Source of the DNA: a virus
IMG/VR virus record: IMGVR_UViG_3300033143_002012
Coordinates: 1 to 21,762 of that record
Reading direction: 5' to 3' (one strand)
DNA: 21,762 bases
Under the pieces are notes generated by a model. That model saw only the letters and a list, made by a program, of their open reading frames with translations, was not told where the DNA came from and made no database searches. The translations under genes were made by a program, and so were the position numbers. Positions 17,223 to 21,762 of the stretch are shown piece by piece. The number at the start of each line of letters is the position of its first letter. The first letter of the stretch is position 1.

Positions 17223-17371
17223 ATGTTTCCAATCCGCCGGCCTCAAGTTGACAATCAGCTTTGGGGTCATGCGGTTTTGGATAGTGTACTGGGCATGAAG
17301 CCGCCTCGTGCCTCGCACAAAAGTCAAAAATATTTTTGTAAAATTTTGGCTCCGTCCGGGGCTGGTAGGGT

Positions 17372-17451
17372 GTATAGGGTCTTCCCTACTGGGTACCCCA
17401 CTTCGGATTCGGATTCTCCGTACGAAGTTCGAGGGGGCCCCGACCCTATAC
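17372..17451. repeat. Nested inverted repeats (GTATAGGGTC arms)
   Basis: GTATAGGGTC (17372-17381) is repeated inverted as GACCCTATAC (17442-17451). Inside lie ACTTCG (17400-17405) against CGAAGT (17423-17428), flanked by CCCC and GGGG runs, and GTAGGG (17365-17370) is inverted as CCCTAC (17384-17389). The whole could fold as a large branched hairpin on either strand or act as paired sites facing each other. Confidence 0.7.
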
Positions 17452-17471
17452 CCAAGATCAAAAGCGACGAC

Positions 17472-17488
17472 GCATTGCATGGCAATGC
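17472..17488. promoter_or_regulatory. 17-bp palindromic operator-like site
   Basis: GCATTGC (17472-17478), spacer ATG, then GCAATGC (17482-17488): perfect 7-base arms in a 17-bp site, a size typical of helix-turn-helix repressor operators. Its binder is unknown. Confidence 0.45.
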
Positions 17489-17568
17489 ACTAAGAGCGAG
17501 ATCTTTACACCTAGAACGATAACCCTGTTCTATGCGCAAACATCTCCAAGTGCATGTACCAAGAGCGC

Positions 17569-17593
17569 GCTCGCAAGCTCACGCAGGACAGCC
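17569..17593 (+). promoter_or_regulatory. Conserved 25-nt leader element, copy 1
   Basis: This 25-base stretch begins GCTCGCAAGCTC and matches 21 of 25 bases at 19072-19096. It ends 60 bases before the ATG of the 17654 gene; the second copy ends 63 bases before the ATG of the 19160 gene. Both leaders also end in ACCTTGGAG, 7 bases from the start codon. Confidence 0.55.
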
Positions 17594-17634
17594 ATGTACT
17601 ATGTGAGTTAGGGCAATCATGTCCTTGCCACACA

Positions 17635-17651
17635 TATACCTTGGAGGTATA
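17635..17651 (+). promoter_or_regulatory. Hairpin covering the ribosome binding site
   Basis: TATACCT (17635-17641), loop TGG, AGGTATA (17645-17651) make a 7-bp perfect stem. The GGAGG ribosome binding site (17643-17647) is in the loop and right arm, 6 bases before the ATG at 17654, so the folded form would mask it. It could instead be a protein-binding palindrome. Confidence 0.5.
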
Positions 17652-17653
17652 CC

Positions 17654-18019
17654 ATGAGCACAACCAAACCACAGTTCGCGTTCGACCCACTGTACGGCAC
17701 CATGTTCCCCGGCACACGCTGCTGGTCAGGCAACTGGTCAGAGACAGGCGGCGCACCTACCCACCTTATCGCACTCGGCGAGAAGGACGGGGTACATCGC
17801 GTCGCCTTCAAGACCATAGGCGGACGCAAGTGGACGTACTGCGACATCACCTTCGCAGCCGAAGGCGAAGAGCTCGCCAAACGTAACCACAAGGGTTACG
17901 TTGTCTTCAAGGGCACCAAGCTCAATCTTTGGCTGAACTACGCCAAAGATCACGACGGTGATTCCGAGCATGAACGCTATGACCTTAAGCCGTCATCGCG
18001 AGCCGCTCGCCCGTTCTAA
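17654..18019 (+). CDS. Unknown small protein, first gene of the rightward block (121 aa)
   Basis: No family is recognised. The product looks globular and beta-rich with many aromatic residues (WSGNWSETGG, GRKWTYCDITFAA, KGYVVFKGTKLNLWLNYA), and ends in a hydrophilic DHDGDSEHERYD / RAARPF tail. No membrane segment or signal peptide. GGAGG lies 6 bases before the ATG. As the first gene after the divergent control region it is likely expressed early, and its leader has a hairpin over the ribosome binding site and an element shared with the 19160 gene. It is followed by a strong hairpin. Confidence 0.8.
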   Translation: MSTTKPQFAFDPLYGTMFPGTRCWSGNWSETGGAPTHLIALGEKDGVHRVAFKTIGGRKWTYCDITFAAEGEELAKRNHKGYVVFKGTKLNLWLNYAKDHDGDSEHERYDLKPSSRAARPF

Positions 18020-18026
18020 CCAACCC

Positions 18027-18053
18027 GCCTAGCTCCCATTCCGGGAGCTAGGC
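18027..18053 (+). terminator. Strong hairpin after the 17654 gene (weak or partial terminator)
   Basis: GCCTAGCTCCC (18027-18037), loop ATTCC, GGGAGCTAGGC (18043-18053) form an 11-bp perfect stem 7 bases after the stop. Only TT follows, so it may slow or process the transcript rather than end it. The next gene's ribosome binding site starts 4 bases downstream. Confidence 0.5.
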
Positions 18054-18067
18054 TTCGAGGTACTACC

Positions 18068-18124
18068 ATGTCTTACTTTCTCGCCGGCTTCATAGTCGGC
18101 CTCATCATTGGAGCATTCATATGA
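18068..18124 (+). CDS. 18-residue transmembrane micropeptide
   Basis: ATG at 18068 encodes 18 residues, MSYFLAGFIVGLIIGAFI, then TGA. It is wholly hydrophobic after residue 3, the length of one membrane helix, and has Gly at 7, 11 and 15 (GxxxGxxxG), a known helix-packing pattern. GAGG stands 7 bases ahead of the ATG, and the stop overlaps the next start as ATGA. The good ribosome binding site and coupling argue that it is real despite its size. It may oligomerise in the inner membrane or act on a membrane partner; it could also serve only as a translated leader for the next gene. Confidence 0.6.
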   Translation: MSYFLAGFIVGLIIGAFI

Positions 18125-18222
18125 ACAAATTCATCACTATCATCAAGCTGGTCACGCACTACCACGTACTTGGCTTCAAGCGCTTCTTCACCGGTCTCAA
18201 GATCCGGGCGCTGTTAGCCTAA
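18121..18222 (+). CDS. 33-residue cationic amphipathic peptide
   Basis: The frame encodes 33 residues starting MNKFITIIKLVTHYHVLGFK and ending RFFTGLKIRALLA. It has six Lys/Arg and two His and no acidic residues, with hydrophobic positions spaced as in an amphipathic helix, the make-up of membrane-active or nucleic-acid-binding peptides. GGAG lies 7 bases before the ATG, inside the upstream micropeptide gene, whose stop it overlaps (ATGA). Its own stop overlaps the next start (TAATG). No family is recognised. Confidence 0.55.
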   Translation: MNKFITIIKLVTHYHVLGFKRFFTGLKIRALLA

Positions 18223-18398
18223 TGTTCGTCGAGCCTACAGCGGACGAAGTTAAGGCGTATCGCTCGTACACCGGTGTTGGCCTCAACGAGGCCTTCAACG
18301 AACTACGGGCGATGCGCATCAAGGCCGCAATCCCCGAGGCCATATCGCTCCCTGAACTCAGGGAGCTTATGGGCCTCATGGCTGAAATCGTACTTTAG
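18222..18398 (+). CDS. 58-residue helical protein, third of a coupled trio
   Basis: ATG at 18222 overlaps the upstream stop as TAATG. A longer frame extends back to 18108 but would overlap both upstream peptides, so the coupled start is preferred; no separate Shine-Dalgarno is evident. The product is helical and mildly acidic. Residues 6-24 (ADEVKAYRSYTGVGLNEAF) resemble the short helical 'TG.GL.EA' pattern of ribosomal L7/L12 C-terminal or UBA/TS-N type domains, a weak similarity only. The gene ends 4 bases before a good terminator. Within it, GCTCCCTGA and TCAGGGAGC (18347-18366) form a near-perfect palindrome. Confidence 0.6.
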   Translation: MFVEPTADEVKAYRSYTGVGLNEAFNELRAMRIKAAIPEAISLPELRELMGLMAEIVL

Positions 18399-18402
18399 CA
18401 CT

Positions 18403-18435
18403 AAGCACCGGGCCTCAGGGCTCGGTGCTTATTTT
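18403..18435 (+). terminator. Intrinsic terminator after the micropeptide trio
   Basis: Arms 18403-18414 (AAGCACCGGGCC) and 18419-18430 (GGCTCGGTGCTT) pair over 12 bp with one G-U, around loop TCAG, followed by ATTTT. It comes 4 bases after the stop of the 18222 gene. Confidence 0.8.
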
Positions 18436-18478
18436 CGTGCACAGGCCAAGGGCTGGATTACAGTGGGGTCATGAGCTC

Positions 18479-18664
18479 ATGGCTGTTTGTTCGATAGGAC
18501 TAAGCACGGGAGGCTGCCTGACTGCCGAGTACCGAGAACCGGGTGCCGAGTACTTCGCTCGAACAATCGTCTACAGAAAACCGAGGACGAGGCCCCGGGT
18601 CATGCTATGGGGCCTTATTCAAGAGTCAAAATTCTATGTCCTTGATTGTGTGCAGGTTGGTTAA
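18479..18664 (+). CDS. Possible small protein of unknown function (61 aa)
   Basis: The ATG at 18479 gives 61 residues; the same frame reaches back to an ATG at 18425, but that lies in the terminator stem. No strong ribosome binding site is seen (GTGGGG about 10 bases ahead) and the ATG is part of a 12-bp palindrome CATGAGCTCATG (18470-18481). The product has a short repeat AEYREPGAEY, encoded by two TGCCGAGTAC copies 21 bases apart (18523 and 18544), and a basic middle (YRKPRTRPRV). No family recognised; the gene call is doubtful. Confidence 0.4.
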   Translation: MAVCSIGLSTGGCLTAEYREPGAEYFARTIVYRKPRTRPRVMLWGLIQESKFYVLDCVQVG

Positions 18665-18673
18665 ATGTGGGTA

Positions 18674-18766
18674 TTGGAGACTCGAGAAGAGGTGGAAATG
18701 GTGTTGATGTGGGGAAGATGAGGTTGATGAAGGTTGTAAAAGAGTTGTATGTGGTTGAAATGTAAA
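18674..18766 (+). other. 93-base tract with no cytosine
   Basis: From 18674 to 18766 the plus strand contains no C at all, and 18661-18780 has only four. It is made of G, T and A with loose repeats of GGTTGATG and GG(T/G)(T/G)GAAATG type. The minus strand is accordingly C-rich and G-free with many pyrimidine-C pairs. Two tiny frames overlap in it as ATGA (18665-18721, 18 codons; 18718-18765, 15 codons), too short and skewed to call as genes. Confidence 0.9.
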
Positions 18767-18812
18767 CAATGTGTGTGCGTGGTAGAGCCCACTGGACTCA
18801 TAGAGGTGAGTG

Positions 18813-19064
18813 ATGAACGTAATACCAAAGATGATAGCAATGACTCCCGCAGTCAATGCCAAGCCTGTTAAACTCCGCTTCAGCACCATACTTACAGTGA
18901 TGGAGTGCAAAGAATACGGTGTGACCATGTGCCTGAACACAAGGGCAGACGGTAGCTATGAACAAATATGGACCTGTACCGATGCACCGGGCTGGTTTAG
19001 AGACTGGGCTGGTCTTCGGGCACGGATGATCAACTGCTATGTGGCGGCTGTAACTGGGCATTGA
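18813..19064 (+). CDS. Unknown small protein (83 aa)
   Basis: ATG at 18813 is chosen over a GTG one codon upstream because GAGGTGA lies at the right distance. The product has 83 residues with five Cys (MECKEYGVTMCLNT, IWTCTDAPGWF, INCYV), and a Trp/Arg-rich segment APGWFRDWAGLRARM. No family or membrane segment recognised. The first 20 residues are rather hydrophobic and basic (MNVIPKMIAMTPAVNAKPVK), but not a clear signal peptide. It follows the C-free tract and precedes the second copy of the shared leader element. Confidence 0.65.
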   Translation: MNVIPKMIAMTPAVNAKPVKLRFSTILTVMECKEYGVTMCLNTRADGSYEQIWTCTDAPGWFRDWAGLRARMINCYVAAVTGH

Positions 19065-19071
19065 TCGGGGT

Positions 19072-19096
19072 GCTCGCAAGCTCCCACAGGGTAGCC
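19072..19096 (+). promoter_or_regulatory. Conserved 25-nt leader element, copy 2
   Basis: It begins with the same 12 bases GCTCGCAAGCTC as the copy at 17569-17593 and agrees at 9 of the next 13. It starts 8 bases after the stop of the 18813 gene and ends 63 bases before the ATG at 19160. A weak sigma70-like pair, TTGATA with TGTAAA 18 bases later, follows it. Confidence 0.55.
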
Positions 19097-19159
19097 GGGT
19101 TTGTGTTGATATCGCGACCGGTGTGGTTGTGTAAATCAGCTCAACCTTGGAGAAACATC

Positions 19160-19381
19160 ATGAACATTTATCTTTGCTACATCATTAACTCGTCTGGAGT
19201 ACGCATGCTTCAGATGAACTTCGACACCATGTGCTTGAAATGTGAGTGGAACAACCAGCTCATACGCAAGACCCTGACCGAGAATGGTTACAGACTCGAC
19301 ACTGATTTCGGTATCGATATGGAAGAAGCTATCAACATGGCCCGTGCACGTGACAGCTTTGGTCGCGGACATCACTCATGA
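19160..19381 (+). CDS. Unknown small protein (73 aa)
   Basis: ATG at 19160 is preferred over a TTG further back because GGAG lies 7 bases ahead of it. The 73-residue product has a CLKCEW motif at about residues 28-33, a single CxxC that may bind metal as a dimer or mean nothing, and a helical acidic end (DFGIDMEEAINMARARDSFG). No family recognised. The stop overlaps the next gene as ATGA. Its leader shares a 25-base element with the first rightward gene, suggesting common control. Confidence 0.7.
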   Translation: MNIYLCYIINSSGVRMLQMNFDTMCLKCEWNNQLIRKTLTENGYRLDTDFGIDMEEAINMARARDSFGRGHHS

Positions 19382-19524
19382 AGCTCACACACATACCAGA
19401 CATGGCGCTTGATAACCCTAACCTAGCTACCAATCACTGGATACGCATTGAACGCTACACCTACTGGGTGTGGCTGCGTATCGGAAGATGGATGCTACTA
19501 ACCGATGAACGGAGGATCTCATGA
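19378..19524 (+). CDS. 48-residue Trp/Arg-rich peptide
   Basis: The frame runs 48 codons and is joined at both ends by ATGA overlaps, to the 19160 gene before and the 19521 gene after. Residues 20-42 are rich in Trp, Tyr and Arg (HWIRIERYTYWVWLRIGRWM), which would suit an amphipathic membrane-surface helix. No Shine-Dalgarno of its own is clear, so coupled translation is likely. No family recognised. The two overlaps are the main evidence that it is a gene. Confidence 0.6.
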   Translation: MKLTHIPDMALDNPNLATNHWIRIERYTYWVWLRIGRWMLLTDERRIS

Positions 19525-19862
19525 CTTCAGCACTATTCGCAGTGATGACTGCCACCGGGATGTACATCGTGATGGCAAAGCTTGGCCTATTCAAACTATT
19601 CAGGATCAAGCAAACCCGGAAAATAACAGACGGAGGGCTCGACGTACTCATGACGTTCGGACTCGTTGCCGTGTTCGCTGGTACAGTCAGCGGCATGATG
19701 ATCGCAATGATGAGTGGACTGATGTTGAGTGCCATGCTCTTCGCTACACGCTACTTCATCAAACCCACGAAATCGCTTGGAGGCGCATTCAATGGAGTTA
19801 ACAAATGGATCAGACGCGTTCTCAGCTTACTGCGAAGGAATACAAACAACGCAGTCTCCTGA
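19521..19862 (+). CDS. Multi-pass membrane protein of unknown function (113 aa)
   Basis: The 113-residue product has a first membrane helix at about 3-23, a basic loop (FRIKQTRK), then a continuous hydrophobic stretch from about 42 to 80 likely to be two helices, rich in Met and Gly (FAGTVSGMMIAMMSGLMLSAMLF), and a basic tail (KWIRRVLSLLRRN). GGAGG lies 5-6 bases before the ATG. Two or three helices and a cationic C-terminus are also seen in phage holins, but holins usually sit by an endolysin and none was found here, so the role stays open. Its last 71 bases overlap the next gene in another frame. Confidence 0.7.
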   Translation: MTSALFAVMTATGMYIVMAKLGLFKLFRIKQTRKITDGGLDVLMTFGLVAVFAGTVSGMMIAMMSGLMLSAMLFATRYFIKPTKSLGGAFNGVNKWIRRVLSLLRRNTNNAVS

Positions 19863-19980
19863 AGACATACTCATAGCTGTAGAGGATTCAGTCCACTGTA
19901 GCTATCATGAACTGGGCGACGAGGAACTCGATATCCAAATCGCCATAGTAAGTCAGCGTACTGTTAGCTGGCAACCGTAG
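19792..19980 (+). CDS. Small acidic protein overlapping the membrane-protein gene (62 aa)
   Basis: ATG at 19792 with GGAGG 8-9 bases ahead opens a 62-codon frame that overlaps the end of the previous gene by 71 bases in a different frame. A longer frame back to 19729 exists but has no ribosome binding site. The product is acidic (SPEDILIAVEDSVHCSYHEL, DEELDIQIAIVSQ), with a regular alternation suggestive of a small alpha/beta fold. No family recognised. The strong site and coding beyond the overlap support a real gene. Confidence 0.65.
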   Translation: MELTNGSDAFSAYCEGIQTTQSPEDILIAVEDSVHCSYHELGDEELDIQIAIVSQRTVSWQP

Positions 19981-20021
19981 TAGCACGACAACTTAAACCA
20001 TAAACCAAAGGAAACACTATC

Positions 20022-20906
20022 ATGACCAAGAAAACAGCAATAGCCACTGCACTTGACAAAGCCGTTGACCCCGCCGCACAGATTCAGTGTTCTGAAGATG
20101 GGCGGATAGATGAGTACCGCATCAAGACGGAAATCATCGAGGACGTGATCAGCAAGTTCGGTGATGTTGAGAACCTGAGCGAGAACTCCTACAAGCCGTT
20201 CCTCTTTGGAGCCTTGTGCTGGAGTTACAAGTTCAAGCTGGCCCGCAGTATCATCCGCCTTATTGACCAGAACGCTGGTATGGCTGATGCAATCAAGGGT
20301 GAGCAGGTTGAACGCCAGCAGGTCTTGAGTGAAATCATCAAGCGCACTGAAGCGCAGGTTGAGGAACTCCAGAACCTGTACAACTGGGCTGCGACACAGA
20401 CCAAGCCTGATCTGGTACCCGAAGACGAAGACGTAATGTCCAAGTTGCAGGTACAGGCTGAAACTCCGAAGGACGAGATCGAGGAGTATGCAGAGATGAT
20501 GGGCATTACTATCGAAGAGGCAGCTGCTGACCTCGATGGTGTTGCTGATTCCGACACTGAACGCGCTATGAAGCACGGTGATGAGGCTCTCAAGGAGCTG
20601 AAGACCCGTACGACTGGTGAATTCACCGAGGGATTCTTCTTCACTGGCTGGAATGCAGTATCGACGATGGAGAAGATTGCTGAAAAGGCTGAAGTCTATG
20701 CCGAACGCAGCAAGGGTCTCTTCAAGAACAACCGTCGGAAGAGTAAGAAGGCACACTTGGTGGGCAACATCAAGGCCTTCGATGCGATCATGAACGAAGC
20801 GGATGATTTCGCTGTCGCATGGCGCAGGGATCTGGAGATTGAGATACAGAAGGCAGAAGATACTGCCACTGCGGCTCATGAAGGCTCCACCCCAGTACTT
20901 GCATAA
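20022..20906 (+). CDS. Helical acidic protein of unknown function (294 aa)
   Basis: This is the largest rightward gene, with AAGGA about 9 bases before the ATG. The product is strongly helical and acidic, with probable coiled coil at about 90-125 (GEQVERQQVLSEIIKRTEAQVEEL) and a basic patch near 235-250 (KGLFKNNRRKSKKAH). An unusual short motif IEEYAEMMGITIEEAAADLDG at about 152-173 looks like a small helix-turn-helix-like unit. No enzyme motif is seen. A 308-codon frame on the opposite strand is a shadow without a ribosome binding site. Two terminators follow, so this gene ends the transcription unit. Role unknown. Confidence 0.85.
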   Translation: MTKKTAIATALDKAVDPAAQIQCSEDGRIDEYRIKTEIIEDVISKFGDVENLSENSYKPFLFGALCWSYKFKLARSIIRLIDQNAGMADAIKGEQVERQQVLSEIIKRTEAQVEELQNLYNWAATQTKPDLVPEDEDVMSKLQVQAETPKDEIEEYAEMMGITIEEAAADLDGVADSDTERAMKHGDEALKELKTRTTGEFTEGFFFTGWNAVSTMEKIAEKAEVYAERSKGLFKNNRRKSKKAHLVGNIKAFDAIMNEADDFAVAWRRDLEIEIQKAEDTATAAHEGSTPVLA

Positions 20907-20923
20907 GCGGGTATGTTAGACCT

Positions 20924-20960
20924 GAGCACTGGCTGGCAACAGGCTGGTCAGTGCTCTTTT
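20924..20960 (+). terminator. Intrinsic terminator 1 after the 294-aa gene
   Basis: GAGCACTG (20924-20931) pairs with CAGTGCTC (20949-20956) around a 17-base loop and is followed by TTTT. Confidence 0.7.
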
Positions 20961-20984
20961 CTAAACTACTCTCCAAGGTAGTCA

Positions 20985-21010
20985 CCCGGGCTCTTCGGAG
21001 CTCGGGGCTT
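20985..21010 (+). terminator. Intrinsic terminator 2, UUCG tetraloop
   Basis: CCCGGGCTC (20985-20993) and GAGCTCGGG (20998-21006) pair with one G-U around TTCG, a very stable C(UUCG)G loop, then GCTTTATTA. The T-run is short, so it may back up the first terminator 25 bases upstream. Confidence 0.65.
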
Positions 21011-21043
21011 TATTACTTCAGGGCCGGGGCAACACAGTGGGGT

Positions 21044-21341
21044 TGTCACCTCATGTCACCTCATCAAGAACGAGGTGACAGACACCCAAGTCCCTGATCC
21101 ATATCTTATTAAAGCCACAGAACGGTGATTTGTCACCATGTCACCTCATACCCTGAGCCCGAAAGGATACTTAAGGCTTTGCTTATATTGTCACACATGC
21201 ACTACTATACTACTCCTTTCAATTTACATAAATGAAGAGGTGACAAGGTGACAAGCGGCAACATCAGCTATAGGGATCAATGACTTACAGTATGGTCCTT
21301 ATGTAGTTCATAAGGTGACAGTACGAGGTGACAAGGTGACA
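21044..21341. repeat. Iteron-like array of AGGTGACA octamers (putative origin or operator cluster)
   Basis: Ten copies of AGGTGACA or its inverse occur in about 300 bases. Inverse copies start at 21044, 21054, 21131 (ending A instead of T) and 21139; direct copies start at 21073, 21238, 21246, 21313, 21326 and 21334. Several are in tandem at 8- or 10-base steps, and 21054-21062 with 21072-21080 form a 9-bp hairpin. An AT-rich core (about 21160-21235) lies between the left inverse group and the right direct group. There is no gene between 20907 and 21420. Such arrays suit initiator binding at an origin or cooperative repressor binding. Confidence 0.85.
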
Positions 21342-21420
21342 AAAATACTCACACTTATTGCGTACACACAACACAATTGGTAACAAAGCTACATACCACA
21401 CAACTTATGGGGTAATCAAA

Positions 21421-21639
21421 ATGCATCCTTTTTCGGTAGTTTTCTTCCATATTCTGACCTTTTGCGCGGGTGGCATGTGCTTTGTCAACCTCGCCAACTT
21501 GGTCACTGTGCAGCAGGATTACGACTATGCATGGTGGAAAGTGGCAGCCTTCCTGATACTGGGTGTCGTGTTCTCTCTTATGACACACGCAGAGAGACGC
21601 TACAAGCCATTCACCCAAGACCGACACCGGCTGGGATAA
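21421..21639 (+). CDS. Small two-helix membrane protein (72 aa)
   Basis: ATG at 21421 is preceded by a modest GGGG site 8 bases ahead; the frame also reaches back to a TTG at 21358 with no ribosome binding site. The 72-residue product has membrane helices at about 4-29 (FFHILTFCAGGMCFVNLANL) and 38-56 (AWWKVAAFLILGVVFSLM), a short loop with acidic residues, and a basic tail (ERRYKPFTQDRHR). No family recognised. It is the first gene after the repeat array, so it may be controlled by it. The next gene begins 2 bases after its stop. Confidence 0.65.
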   Translation: MHPFSVVFFHILTFCAGGMCFVNLANLVTVQQDYDYAWWKVAAFLILGVVFSLMTHAERRYKPFTQDRHRLG

Positions 21640-21641
21640 CC

Positions 21642-21762
21642 ATGCGCACTATCAAAATAGTCACCGAGATTGCTCTCTTCGAGAAGAACGACCGGGTACG
21701 ATGCGTAGGCAGCACCACTGAAGGTGTCGTGATGGAAGACGAGAGTGAACCATTCAACGCAG
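21642..21762 (+). CDS. Unknown protein, cut by the right window edge
   Basis: ATG at 21642, with GGGATAACC before it, opens a frame of 40 complete codons that runs off the window. The visible part (MRTIKIVTEIALFEKNDRVR, then CVGSTTEGVVMEDESEPFNA) is beta-like and hydrophilic with no membrane segment. It sits 2 bases after the membrane-protein gene, likely in one operon. Too little is visible to suggest a function. Confidence 0.55.
   Translation, partial: MRTIKIVTEIALFEKNDRVRCVGSTTEGVVMEDESEPFNA

Larger units (their letters stand above)
17116..17653. other. Divergent intergenic control region, no convincing gene
   Basis: These 538 bases separate the leftward terminase block from the rightward small-gene block. 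No frame has both a plausible start and coding look. The stretch holds an AT-rich palindrome CAAAAATATTTTTG (17325-17338), nested inverted repeats (17366-17451), a 17-bp palindrome (17472-17488), a GAGCGCGCTC palindrome (17563-17572), a leader element shared with another gene, and a hairpin at the ribosome binding site of the first rightward gene. A weak rightward promoter, TTTACA (17503-17508) with TTCTAT 18 bases later, is possible but unconvincing. Confidence 0.6.

Noticed and set aside
16570-17232. Longer small terminase from TTG at 17232
   Set aside because: The 39 extra residues do not resemble the rest, and the ATG at 17115 has an AAGGG site at a usable distance.
17233-17653. tRNA or integration (att) site in the divergent region
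   Set aside because: No cloverleaf with T-loop could be made out by eye and no integrase is present in the window.
18108-18398. 96-residue version of the 58-residue protein
   Set aside because: Its start lies inside the two coupled upstream peptides and lacks support; the TAATG overlap at 18222 is more consistent with the operon.
18665-18765. Two micro-frames of 18 and 15 codons joined by ATGA in the C-free tract
   Set aside because: Too short, no convincing ribosome binding site, and coding appearance follows from the lack of C; kept only as a note.
18626-18940. 104-codon minus-strand frame over the C-free tract
   Set aside because: Its odd His/Pro/Ser-rich end comes from the G-free minus strand, no ribosome binding site is seen, and it overlaps the better-supported 18813 gene.
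19097-19140. sigma70 promoter TTGATA / TGTAAA before the 19160 gene
   Set aside because: Spacing is 18 and the -10 is poor; mentioned in the leader entry but not strong enough for its own call.
19953-20879. 308-codon open frame on the minus strand
   Set aside because: It is antisense to the 294-residue gene, has no ribosome binding site and a composition typical of a shadow frame (Leu/Cys/Ser-rich); the plus frame has a good start and terminators after it.

Overview
The window is part of a tailed-phage genome, most likely a short-tailed (podovirus-like) virus of a Gram-negative bacterium. Evidence for this is a P22-type long portal, an N4-gp56-type major capsid protein, an adaptor-like protein, and no tape-measure, tail-tube or sheath gene in the roughly 9 kb between capsid and window edge. 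Genes are tightly packed with ATGA, TAATG and TTGA overlaps and strong AGGAGG-type ribosome binding sites. No integrase, repressor, polymerase or lysis gene was recognised in the window.

Left arm (1-17115, minus strand, read right to left): a morphogenesis block in the order small terminase, large terminase, portal, scaffold, major capsid protein, possible decoration protein, an unknown small protein, adaptor, Arg-rich basic protein, P22 gp10-like neck protein, a small 'NEGLNHILN' virion protein, a DUF4376-like tail-fibre-associated protein, a 789-residue unrecognised protein, and a giant protein made of tandem LamG (concanavalin A-like) domains that runs off the left edge. The LamG gene has no stop codon inside the window. 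A sigma70-like promoter inside a 13-bp inverted repeat precedes the capsid gene, and an intrinsic terminator follows the decoration gene, so capsid and decoration protein form their own expression unit.

Middle (17116-17653): a divergent control region with no convincing gene. It holds nested inverted repeats, a 17-bp palindrome, a conserved leader element and a small hairpin covering the ribosome binding site of the first rightward gene.

Right arm (17654-21762, plus strand): a probable early or accessory region of very small genes, most without recognisable homology. It includes an 18-residue membrane micropeptide with a GxxxGxxxG motif coupled to a 33-residue cationic peptide and a 58-residue protein, two multi-pass membrane proteins, a gene overlapping another out of frame, and a 294-residue helical protein followed by tandem terminators. 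Between 18674 and 18766 there is a run of 93 bases with no C at all. Between 21044 and 21341 there are ten copies of an AGGTGACA octamer in both orientations around an AT-rich core, an iteron-like array that could be a replication origin or multi-site operator.
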